NCBI GenBank assembly: GCA_027946555.1
Contig: JAPEVC010000151.1
Coordinates: forward strand, 1-64,000
Direction: 5' to 3'
Length of the DNA: 64,000 nt
Source of the DNA: Gnomoniopsis sp. IMI 355080
Taxonomy: Eukaryota > Ascomycota > Sordariomycetes > Diaporthales > Gnomoniaceae
The first letter of the stretch is position 1, and every line of letters starts with the position of its first letter. The translations under genes were made by a program, and so were the position numbers. Below are positions 11,110 through 21,347 of this stretch, piece after piece. The notes under the pieces are model-generated. The model saw only the letters and a program-made list of their open reading frames with translations, ran no database searches and was not told where the DNA came from.

Positions 11110-13233
11110 ATGATGGATACCATCCATATCACTTCTCACCTCATCCTGTTAGTTCTGGCCATTCTATTCTTACTGCTGGTGACTAAAAGCAGCGGCGCCA
11201 TACCTCCATTGTCACCTATTTCTGAGCCCCAACATGATGCAAAGAAGGCCGAACGAGTCGACAGGTACAAAGACATGTACCACAAGTTGCAGAACCTCGA
11301 GGATTTCCCTGAGATCTTGCCCATAGCAAAGCAGCTGTTGACGACACTTCTTGAGCTAAGCCTGCTCCTCACACGCTACAAGGCTCGCCCACGCAACATA
11401 TTGGATGTCAAGTTATACGATCCTGTCGCGCCGGACCGATTCCTTGCAGCCGAGCGTCAAGACATCCTGGACGAATTCGAGTCGTACATCAAGCTGAGAA
11501 AAGCCGGATCGGCCCCGGTCTTGTTCCAGTCACGCGAGGGCGCTATTCAAAGGCTGAAGCGAAACGTGCCTTTGAATTACATTGATGGCGCTTGGCTATG
11601 TCGTCTACACCAGATTACAACCCCCTTTGCTCTCAGGGGCGTGACCGAGACCGCATGGCAGACTTTCTCGGAGGAGCTGGGGATGGCGATCTCGAAAAGA
11701 ATCATATTTCCATTTACCGAGATCTCCTGCGAAGCGTCGGTGTGAACCTGCCAGATGGAGACAGTATCGATTTCATCCACCCACGCACCGGAATAAACCA
11801 AGAACAGGTATGGAGAAGTGCCACAGGACACCTACTGGTCTATCTCTTCCCCAATGACTTCCTTTCCGAAATTCTGGGGTTCAACCTGCATTTTGAGTCC
11901 CTGTCGACGGCAGACTTGAAGTCAGGTAGGGAATTGCCGGAATTTGGAATCTCATCACGTTACTACAATCTTCACGTTTCCATTGACAATGCGGACTCGG
12001 GCCACTCGGCCATGGCTTTGGCCACAATCATTCGACTCATGGATCTCGTCCGTGTAACGGGCATCATGGACTATGAGTCGACATGGAGGCGCATTCAGGT
12101 CGGCTACCTGCTATCACAAACCCTCAACGAAGACGAAACTGTCGAGTTCCACGAGGAAAAGCTCGCTGAGATGCTGTATCGCAAGGCTCAGATCTCCGGC
12201 AAGATCCATTGTACAAGCCGAGCGCGAATCGCCAGCGGACCTTATCAAGCTGGTTTTCGAGGCCGTGGTCCTTATGGAGATGCGCATTCCTCCCTGCGCT
12301 GGCCGACGCAAAGCACTGGGTTTACAGGGGAGATAGCGCGAGGAGCTTTCTAGTACGCGAACTGTCGTGGAATGGCAAGATGTTTGGCTCCTTTACGAGG
12401 TCCGAGGCTGGGCTGCTGCGCACTGGATCGACTCGCTCAGTGAGAAAGATGCCGGCTGTGAAGCGTGACATGCTTATTGGGATTCCGTAGGAGCACGCGA
12501 GGACTGGTCCAAAATGTACACTTGTGTCTTGCAGGCAATAGCTATGGACTCACCGATGCGTTCATCTCAACAGAATCTGGTTAGTCATGTATTCGCCCCG
12601 CATGCACCTATCGTTGTCTCCAAGGTGCGAACGGGCGCTCTGCTGCGGTTGTGGTTCACGCATCCGTATCTTCTCGAGAACTCAATCAGCTCTCCGTACC
12701 GGACTGCCACGATCCTCGCATACAAGACCCTAAAGCTGTTGCGCGCCGAGTTGGGCTTTATGGAAGCAAGTGAGGGTATCGCTGGCATGGATGAGCAGCT
12801 ACTCGAGCATTACAGGCCGGACCTTGTCGCACTCGGTCTTGAGATGGTCCATCGACAGGGACTACCAGAGCCGACAAGTCTGTGGGACGTGCTGCATACA
12901 AAGGGTCCTCCAGAGGATCTGAATATGGACTCTGCTTCCAAATATGCATACAATATGTTGAGCTGGTCGATGCGGCCCAAAAGAAATGGTGTGTCCCTGC
13001 TGGGTTTGGCACGTGCCTTTCTTGATCTGGAGGCATGGGTCGCTGATCACGACTCCTTGTTGAGCACGAAGGCCAGAGCGGCTTTGCGCCTTATTGTGGA
13101 GAAGAAAGCGGCAGTTCTTGAGGGTGTTGGGGATGATTTAGCAAAAGACGAGTCACAGCATGGCGATTTCATCAGCGGTTACGAGTTGGGCCGCAAAGAG
13201 ATTCAGAGGACTATAGAGTCAGCACCGGGCTGA
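11110..13233 (+). pseudogene. haem-oxygenase-like di-iron oxidase, multiply frameshifted
   Basis: The conceptual product starts with a signal anchor (MMDTIHITSHLILLVLAILF) and continues as a fungal 'iron-containing redox enzyme' (Haem_oxygenas_2-like). The di-iron motifs are visible: TAWQTFSEELG, then GDLEKNHISIYRDLL, and YYNLHVSIDNADSGHSAMA. The reading frame steps back by one base near 11679-11682 (a G run beside the metal motif), near 12231-12239, and near 12418-12424; each fits a one-base deletion. A TGA at 12466-12468 interrupts the restored frame, after which 720 nt stay open to 13233. Enzymes of this fold hydroxylate, desaturate or cleave amino acids and fatty acids. Family assignment is good; function is lost unless these are assembly errors in a homopolymer-rich gene. 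Confidence 0.7.
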
Positions 13234-13246
13234 GCTCTCATTCAAA

Positions 13247-14077
13247 TCATACATATGTAACTAGGTCCATTTGTCCCTCCGTTTGCCTCACCCGGTGCCA
13301 AGGAGCGTGAAATCCACCATTGACCGCCTTCTGGAAAGCCTCACCGATGTTGACAATGGGTATATTCTCTAGAGCCTCGACCACCTCCCACTCGCCCGTC
13401 TTCTTGTCTTGCACTTCTAAAAAAGAGTCCTCGTAGAAATTAATTGTTAGCAGATTCTCATCGAGATGTGGGCCCATCAACTACGTCCCTGCAGTGGCGG
13501 TCGCTAGACCAAGACATAGGTTGCTAAGCCCGGGGTTCTCCATGTCATCAAAACGTATTGTGGTGAGTGGAGAGTCTTCTGAGGGTGGCGTCGGTGGACG
13601 AGGCCAGATGTTCGATACTGGCTGCGACTGTCTGCAGATCTGCTGGCAAGTTGAGCTCTCTTTGAATTTGCTGCTCGCGAGATAGCTGAAGACTAGACGA
13701 TTTAAGAGTTTAGCACAATAAAGACGTGAAAGGTATCATGAGGACACTCTCAAGTCGTCGAACAACGGGCCTTACCTTGAGTCTCTGAACTGAAACCTCC
13801 TCGAAAATATCGTAACTGAGAGTATAATAAATTTTAGCAGCTGGAATCATTGCCAGGAAGCAAGCGAGCCAACTCACCCTCGGCCATCCAACTCATCCGC
13901 ATAAGCCAATTTGTGTTCTGGCCCCCAGGCGAAGAATTTGCGTTGCGTCGAGATGATCGGTTGGAGGTCTGCCAAAAGCTCTTCCCCGTTCAAACCCTTC
14001 AAATCCAGGAAGAACATCCCCGCATCAATACATGTTCGGAATGGTTTCTGGACTTCTTGTCAGGGCATGTATATCAG
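13247..14077 (-). pseudogene. 2-oxoglutarate/Fe(II) dioxygenase remnant
   Basis: Pieces of an isopenicillin-N-synthase-type dioxygenase can be read on the minus strand. The N-terminal part is around 14040-13885 (AGMFFLDLKGLNGEELLADLQ, then FFAWGPEHKLAYADELDG). A middle part around 13680-13550 reads REQQIQRELNLPADLQTVAAS. The catalytic core at 13480-13247 has GPHLDENLLTINFYED with the HxD metal pair, then VNIGEAFQKAVNGGFHAPWHRV with the distal His. The segments lie in different frames. A TAG sits immediately upstream of the HxD block and no start is visible, so no single protein can be assembled. I treat it as a decayed gene, convergent with the broken di-iron oxidase and ending only 13 bp from it. 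Confidence 0.6.
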
Positions 14078-15471
14078 TGACAGTTGAGATTTTGAACAGC
14101 AAAGCCTGAACTATAAACTAGCTCTAAACCTTGCAAGATTATTTGCATGATAATCAAGGATCTTTTGTTTGATGTCCTCACCTCATCATTTTTCATTGAC
14201 CAGAATCATTATCATCCACCATTATCATCCACCATTATCATCCACCATGGCCTTCAAAGACGTTGAGGATTCGTTGCCCAATATACTGGGTGCAAACAAG
14301 CCGTATCGGTCCTCTTTGGCCCTGAGGGGGCGTTAATATTGGAGCAATGTTTGAGCTTCGTCAATTGATGCAAGAAACCCCAGAACCATCTATAATAACA
14401 GATGTCATGGCGAATTTATAGGATAAATTTCGATCGAGTAGCGCGAAAGCTTATGAGTATATACCTTTGATACCGGTAGAGATTCCTATATAGAAAGTTA
14501 TAAGCTAGAAGGATTCTCCCGAAGAGATCATATAATGACAATGTCTTTGAGTCGATATATTCAGTACCTTAGTAGCACACCACTGGTACCTTATAGTATC
14601 TTGTCACCGGACACTATATTATCTAAGCAGATTCGGTTTAGTGTAAACTCTAACGTTAGGAAAGAACTTCTCTATATTATATAAAGAGATCTAAAGAACG
14701 GCGCCTTTAATAAACTAAGGACTACTATATAAAAGAAAAAGAGGAACGAACTTAAACGGCCAGTCTTTACGCCATGGCAATCGGGGCTAGTAAAAGTTTA
14801 TAAAAGGCCATTAACGGATTAACTGTTGTCACCGGATAATTTCTGGCCATTAATTGGCTGCTTAATCAACGTATGCAAAATAGAGCAACCTTTGCTTCCT
14901 CGCAAAAATCCCCACTACAGTGTATATTAATAATAATCAGATCCCATCCGAGAGTAGTCCCGTTTCTATACGCCATTCTTTAATACCAAACAACCCCAGA
15001 CTTCACAAGATTTCCCTAACTTTGAATTAACATCCTTCTTCAACTTGTTCAAATGCGAATTCCATATATTAACCCTTTTCGTGGTTGCCGGCCTCGTCGC
15101 CACCGCCCATTTCGAGCCCGAAGCCCCCCACGTCCTACCATTCGACCTCGCCGTTGGCCCGTCTCGGGACGAAACCTTTATAGAAAAGTCTATTTAGGCG
15201 GGCCTTAAAAAGTCCGATTCTTTCATAGCAACCATCCCCGCCCAAAATGAGGATTAAGGCGAGTATAATTAACGCCTTCAATGGCTCGACGGGTTTCCCT
15301 TTCTTCTGTGGTCCGCGGTAGAGCACCTGATCCTCCACAACAGCCCAATATATTGAATACGTCCTTAATAGGTAGCACTGAGTTCGTTCTATCTAGCACT
15401 AAGGCCACCTAAGTAGTACACAGTCCCAGTGGAGGTGCATTAGCCGTCGTCCGCTATTATAGCGAAAGGTT
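14078..15471. other. AT-rich degenerate region
   Basis: No gene. Much of 14330-14760 and 15000-15420 is AT-rich and broken by stops. A piece near 15180-15270 resembles one near 18210-18290: both read roughly GGGC-TTAAAAAGTC, then ATAGC-ACCATCC, and a later GGATTA. This suggests relics of one repeat family. A short imperfect tandem repeat, 'attatcatccacc' x3, lies near 14210-14245. Confidence 0.4.
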
Positions 15472-16346
15472 TTAGTGTTCCACCCTTTCTATCTCCCTTA
15501 ACGCCCTCTCCACCAGTGCACCTAGCACCTCCGCCTCTACATTCTTGGCTACCTTTCTCAATCCCTTGACCCAAATATACCATCTGTCTTTGCTAAATCC
15601 CACCCAGTCCCTCTTTCCCACCCCGTCCCCTTCCTCCGCAGGGTTATTCCCACTGCTATGATGCCTGCAATCCTTTATCGCTTGGACATTTTCCCATAGC
15701 TTGTCTGCAGCATAGAGGAACCAGTAGCATGACGCTGTGATTTGAACTGGCGTGGCGGGACGAGTGAACTCAAACGCCTCGCGGAAGGCCCAGAGCGCGT
15801 AGAGGGAAAAGTCGAACGGGCCGCCGAGTTCGGGGTTGAATCCCGCAGAATTCGCTGGGGAGGCTGTCAGTTGAGCGAGAAAGGCGGTCTTATTAAGATA
15901 GATGGCTGCTTCTTTTTCATCCGGTTTGGGGGTGCTTGCATCTGTACAGCTGATCAGCCCTTGTTGGATTAGAGATAAAACATTTCAGACTTACTAAAGT
16001 TCCATTCGTCAGCAATGCAAATTCCCATATCCGGAACCTCAGTCCATACGAGCTTGTTGTAATCCTCCTCAAATCCAACTAACTTTCCGTCCGCCGGATT
16101 CGTGACTTTCTGCTGCTGCAGAACTCTGGTGAATTCCACGAGTGCTGTTTGCCTGTCAGATGGAGTACGCGCAACGATCTCTATCAGAGAAAGCCAGGTG
16201 TTGTTGAGATGGCTCCCTAGGCCATTACTGCGGTATGCTGTAGATGTGCGGGCGAGAAGCTGCTGGACAGCGAGCGCAGCGTTTATTATTGAGTTGTCGG
16301 GCTCTACGAGAGCGGAGATGATTTTGAATTCTTGTGTTCCCTCCAT
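15472..16346 (-). CDS. DUF3632 family protein
   Basis: Two exons (16346-15995 and 15941-15472, 53-nt intron) encode about 273 residues. The pattern is that of the fungal DUF3632 family: helices rich in Leu/Ala, a SHLNNTWLSLIEIVARTP segment, LVEFTRVLQQQ, then WTEVPDMGICIADEWN before the intron, and after it FDFSLYALWAFREAFEF and SCYWFLYAADKLWEN. The family has no established biochemical role. The chosen start (MEGTQEFKII) places the family's first helix at the N-terminus; in-frame ATGs at 16472 and 16511 would add up to 55 residues without family features. No lesion was seen. It may be unrelated to the flanking metabolite genes, since such genes are scattered in fungal genomes. Confidence 0.75.
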
Positions 16347-17362
16347 CAAGACCACTGGGCTTCGAAGCAGCTGAGGAAACTCAATTGAAGAGACTGTGAG
16401 AGAGAGCACTTGAAAAGTTGGTGGAGAAATGTGGTGTGGGGTTTCGCGGGAAGCAGATTTATTTAGACGCATCCCCTGCGGCTGCAAACGAGGGAAGGTG
16501 GAATGGCGCAATGCTGGTTACCTAGGTATGTAATGCCAAGGGCCTGAATCCCTCAAGTGTGATTCCAGATTCTGAAACGGTGAAATCCAACTAAGCTGAG
16601 TAGATGTGGGTTCATCCTTCTCCCCACTGCAAGACCAATACCTCCATAGATCATGCACCTACATTCCTCTTTGTGAAGACTGCAGAGCCGCATGTTGAGT
16701 CATGGCTGACGTACTCCGTAGGCCAAACGACCCTAGTGGGTTCATTCAGAGCCTTGTGGATTCCTTTGCAATTGGAGCCTATGTCATGATAACCAGCATG
16801 GCAAGCCCTGTCAAACTCTAGTCAGCTTATACTTCGCATGCCGAGCCTGAATATCTACAACGACCCTTTCACTTGACCCACGACCTGGACTCGTAGTATC
16901 CACCATATCCTCGTGCAGTATCCATAATTGCCTCAAGCATTCTTTTTTAGTAGCTCTGAGTTGTGACTTCTAGATAACCGGCCGCGGCTGTACGTGTGGG
17001 ACGTGTGTAAGCTGTTCCTGCGCGTCTGAAGAATAACCGATGCTCCACAGTCCCTAAGACAACTTACGAATCGCGTCAGCAAGCTCCATTGCTCTGGTCA
17101 CGAGCGGTTTCCTTGCAGCAACTGTTCAAAGAGTGCCGGAAGATGGCACTCTTTTGAATACATGATCATGAACAAAGTTCAGGAATACACAGGAACCTGG
17201 CGCCGAACACTTTTCTATATAAGACCTTTCCTGGGCTGCTCTTCGACAACCAAAGGTGATTAACCATTCTCCTCACTACAATACATCCCCAGCATTCTAT
17301 TTCATTACCATTATCTGTTTCCTCTGTGTTCCGTATCCCGTTTTTCCTATATTCCGTTCAAG
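16347..17362. other. intergenic region upstream of the small secreted peptide
   Basis: Contains the promoter of the small peptide gene and, if the longer start is used, the 5' end of the DUF3632 gene. No other coding signal was recognised. Confidence 0.4.
17216..17223 (+). promoter_or_regulatory. TATA box of the small secreted peptide gene
   Basis: A TATATAAG word lies about 140 nt upstream of the ATG at 17363 and is followed by a pyrimidine-rich leader (17265-17355), the usual arrangement for strongly expressed fungal genes. Assigned by position and sequence only. Confidence 0.5.
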
Positions 17363-17554
17363 ATGCAGTTTAACAAGTCCATCATCCTATTCTCCCTGTT
17401 CACCGCTATCATCGCCAGTCCCATTCTGGAAAGTCCGCTCTCCTCTGACATTATCACGCGTGATACTTCAATCTCTGAGGCGGCCTATGACATCAAGCGC
17501 GATGATAATGCCCCTTTCATTCTCGAAAAACGCTCTGAGCTTTCTATCCGATAA
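17363..17554 (+). CDS. small secreted peptide with Kex2 sites
   Basis: A 63-residue protein starting MQFNKSIILFSLFTAIIAS, a good signal peptide. Two Lys-Arg pairs follow, IKR at residues about 44-46 and EKR at about 56-58, so Kex2 would release DDNAPFILEKR (trimmed to DDNAPFIL) and a short tail SELSIR. A TATA box and pyrimidine-rich leader precede it. This is the organisation of a kexin-processed peptide, a group that includes pheromone and RiPP precursors. The segment between the two Kex2 sites lacks Tyr, occurs once, and is unlike the repeat precursor at 27.8 kb. It could be a second, unrelated secreted peptide or the shrunken remnant of a repeat precursor. The next gene that could process it is 3.8 kb away. 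No homologue recognised. Confidence 0.55.
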   Translation: MQFNKSIILFSLFTAIIASPILESPLSSDIITRDTSISEAAYDIKRDDNAPFILEKRSELSIR

Positions 17555-20500
17555 GCCCCTACCTTGAAGGATGTAACATGCCCGGATAATAAGAAGATAT
17601 ACACTGCTGAGACTATTTAAGGAGGCAATTAAACCTGAGAGTGCTAAGGCAAGCCCTGGGAAGTACGGAAACTAAAAGGGTGGCAAAAAGCTTTTTGCTG
17701 TTGACACGCAGTTATATAAAGCTTCTCTTGATAGTGAGTTGATGGGAAATCGAGACGAATAGAGTTGGCTAATATAATCTAGACGTTGCTAGAGCTGTGT
17801 TCAGCAGGAACGCCAACAATGGTTATATGTATCGTGGAGTGATTGAGCATGATAAGGGAACTGGCAATGGAATCCATAAGTGCTAAGCTGAAGCGGTTTA
17901 CTTGATACTACGGAATGGTGTAAGGTTATAAAAGATGGAAGAATAGGTTCACGACGGGGGAGCATCGCGTGTATTCCTCAGGACAGGTTCCAGAGCTGGT
18001 CACATTAAATATAATCAATCAGGCGTTGTGAGTCTTGAATTGTTCATGTGTTTCTTCTAGCGCAATTCCCGTCCGTCATTATCAGACGTCAACTCGGGAG
18101 TTCGCTGCGTCAAGAAGATTAATTACTATTGCATTTGGGATGTCTATTATTGGCCAGGCCTCCAACCACTAAAGCCACATTTTTTTGATCATGTTCATTC
18201 ATGCGCCAAAGAATCTGTTTATCTCGGGCTGAAAAAGTCTCATTGTTCTATAGCGGTCATCCTTATATAAGGTAAGGATTAGACCGAAACTTAAGCAGCG
18301 CCTGTAATAAGTATGGGGTGTGTAAGTTTGTTTGCCCCCTGCGTGACCACGCGCCCGGGAATTACACCCGCAGTGCTTATTAAAAGTGTTAGCTGAGAAG
18401 TGAGGTGTGGAGGTTACATCCGTTCCATATCGGCCCTGCATATGGGGCTTAGGACTCCAGCTCGGTCTGCTACCCCTTGCTGCAGATGCAACGCCAGCAA
18501 GCCCATTCTGCACAGTACGTACAAGAAAGTGTGGTGTTGGTTTTTGCGTGGCTGGTGGGTTCTTTAGGTAAGACAGTTTTCCCCCTTCTGATCCCTAAGG
18601 CTGAGCTGTCTGTCTGATTCATTCTCCCAAACTCCAAGTCTCATTCCAGTTCTCATAGAGCCGCAGGACTTCGCATTAGAGCGCCGACATCCTGTCTGGT
18701 CAATTTCTATGTTCCATTGATCGGTCTCACACGTATCCTTATAGTCCCACAGCTGGTCTCTGGGAATAAGCATAGGCAACCAGCGGCTGGTTGCTGTCCA
18801 CTTTTCGACCATGATTTGTCAAGATGCTGGGAGCGCTAATGCTGACTTCGCTGGCATTGGGGTGAGTTTCCTGCTGTTGGATAGTTCTTGCTCGGTCTAA
18901 TTGTATTGGAATCGCATAATCATTGTCGCGTTTTCGATGCAAGGAGGTGTGTCCTGCTTCCCATCGAATTGGGCAACGCCTCTGGAGTCAAGGATGGGGA
19001 ACATGACTTCCATCTATCGTGATCCCTTCAATCCTCGCGCTTGGGAATTGTAGTTTGCCGAGTATGTGGTCTTTCCCAGGGACTTTCGGCCCCATATCCG
19101 ACAGATTGCCCATGTCTCCAGTTTCTCAAGCTTCCGTCCCTGGGAGAGCCACACTACGGTTTGTACTCGACAGTAGCTTTATAACTTTGCTCATTCGGTT
19201 TATTTATTGAATTCTAAAATTGAATAACTTTAATATTATATCATAGGTATATTCTTGTAATATATAATCAAAAAAATTGCCGGGAACAAACCTTAAGAGT
19301 GAAGCATAGAGTCGCCCAAGCAGTCAATGCATTAGGTGCGGATACGCCTGGATTGCCACTAGCAGTTCTTTACTGAGAGTATGAGCCTCGAAACGACGCG
19401 GCTCTGTCTGCAGGTCTCAGGTGCTATTCCATCAACTTCGTCGGTTCCGGTCGGCTGATCTTCTTCCAAAATTTCAGCAGTGATGTGATTAAACATTTCC
19501 CTGGGGATTAGTTTCAATGGCAAAATAATTACTAGAAAGCCTGCATCACCGAGTGCCGCCGATACCGCGAAGTGAAACGGCCTTTAGCTTCAATCACTCG
19601 GAGATGAAAGTATTATATTCAAGGAGAAATTTTGTCCTCGCCTCTTACAGACGGTCACATACGAGAGCTTAAAAGCTCCGCTGTATGCTTCTCTGGCATT
19701 CAATACCATCGACGGGGTACAGACGGCTCTGCTTCGAGCTTATATATAGGAACCGTAATACTTGGGGACGTGGCGCTGAATCTCTGATCTGTTCCAACAT
19801 TCTTACGTATTATAGTGTCTTTATCATGCTGATGCGAGCTTTAGCTCTCACCCGACGCCGGAACATCTTTCGGAGTAGTCTTTAGAGCTATAGTCGCTGC
19901 GTTCGGACTAACACTGCTTAAATCTTTTATTCTTGTGCTTTATGCAATAGGCTGTGTATTCCCTTACAATATCATTACCACTCGCAGGTCTTTCAACTGT
20001 TCGCGGTGTTTCGGATAAGGGTATAGATTCTACAGCATTTTCTCGCTGCTGCGGTGCGGGCCGTGTCTCCTGATATGCTTCTTTTGCTCACGCCCGGATC
20101 AGAGGATATCTTTGCTTGATTATAATCTCCTTGATCGGCTACGGGAGATCCAAATACCCGCTCGCGACATATCTGTATTCGTCATCCAGCAGCTAAAAGC
20201 TGATAAGCAAGAAACTGTGAGTATTCAAATTCATTAAGAGGCTGCTTCAAGGCTCTGATAATTTCTTTGAATAAAGGCAAGTATCACATGTATTGTTCTT
20301 CTCAGGCTCTCAAAGTAAGGGGTTAGGATCTGGATCTATCATCCTCACTTTACACTTTCACCACCGACTGCTCAAGGATGCCAGCAGATACAATAGATAT
20401 TTATTTACCATGAGGGCTACAATGATTAATGACGCCTTAAACGGCCTGATGACATTGCCATCTATGAAGCTGAGTGCACCGCACTGGAGCCAGATATTCC

Positions 20501-21347
20501 TGTCTTCCGCCTCCTACTGCCGGAGGCTCTCCTTATATCCTGAGAAGAGGCGACCATTTCTTTTCGTCAAGGCGATAAAGCGGGTCAAAGCATCCTCGAC
20601 GATGAGGTCTTGAGCTGCGGCGTCTCGATCAAATATCTGGTCTGGGTAAATATATAGCAAAGGGTAGTCTAATAAATCTCTATCGGAGTAGTCATCTAGA
20701 AAGAAAAAACCTGAGATTAAGATGGTACCGACTATGGTGATCGTGTGAAAGATTCCGTAAGAAACAATACAAAAAAGCCGGCGTTACGCCCGAGAATGAG
20801 ATCCGCATGGTCGCTCTTTTCTCAAGACTACTATCGATGGAGAATTACCAACCTCGACTTGGACGGCAAACTCGACCGCAAACTCGACCTCAATCTCACC
20901 GACCTGACAGCCGACAGACGACACCAACCAACACACTACAGACTGATTTCCCATCTTCGAAAATGCCACGCGCCGTTGCGCCCTCGACGACCTGGCTAAG
21001 GTATGGAGAGGTGCTCTACTATAAGAGCATCTAGTGCCCGACCCGGTGCCCGTATCGGTGCCCGTGCCAGTGCCCGTAAAAAGCAGCCTGTGGTCAGGGA
21101 ACGACCGCGATAGCTATATATATCAGTTGTTTCCCTCACCTTCGCCTGGTCTTCCCGTCTGGAACGGTGCTATCGCCGAACAGTAGCGCATAGCCTGGGT
21201 TACGAACCCTGGACGGTCGCTCGAGACGGGACGATTCTATTGTTCATCTATTCAATAAATACCAACACCACATCTGACCAAAAGAATGACTTTCTGAGGT
21301 CCCGTACTGACTACGGATTAAGTTCAAGAGCTGGAAGCTGATTTTCT
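17555..21347. other. long AT-rich gene-poor region
   Basis: No gene can be defended. About 17560-18180 and 19200-20300 are AT-rich and stop-laden. Around 20430-20640 the minus strand has a fragment, DLIVEDALTRFIALTKRNG, interrupted by an in-frame TAG and of unknown family. A minus-strand ORF of 82 residues at 18564-18812 is unsupported. Near 21035-21075 there is a short imperfect repeat of 'cggtgcccgt'. Confidence 0.4.

Noticed and set aside
18564..18812. 82-residue minus-strand ORF with several Cys as a secreted protein
   Set aside because: No signal peptide and surrounding sequence is degenerate.
21110..21300. Possible LTR end near 21.1-21.3 kb
   Set aside because: No partner LTR, target duplication or integrase/RT coding sequence was found.
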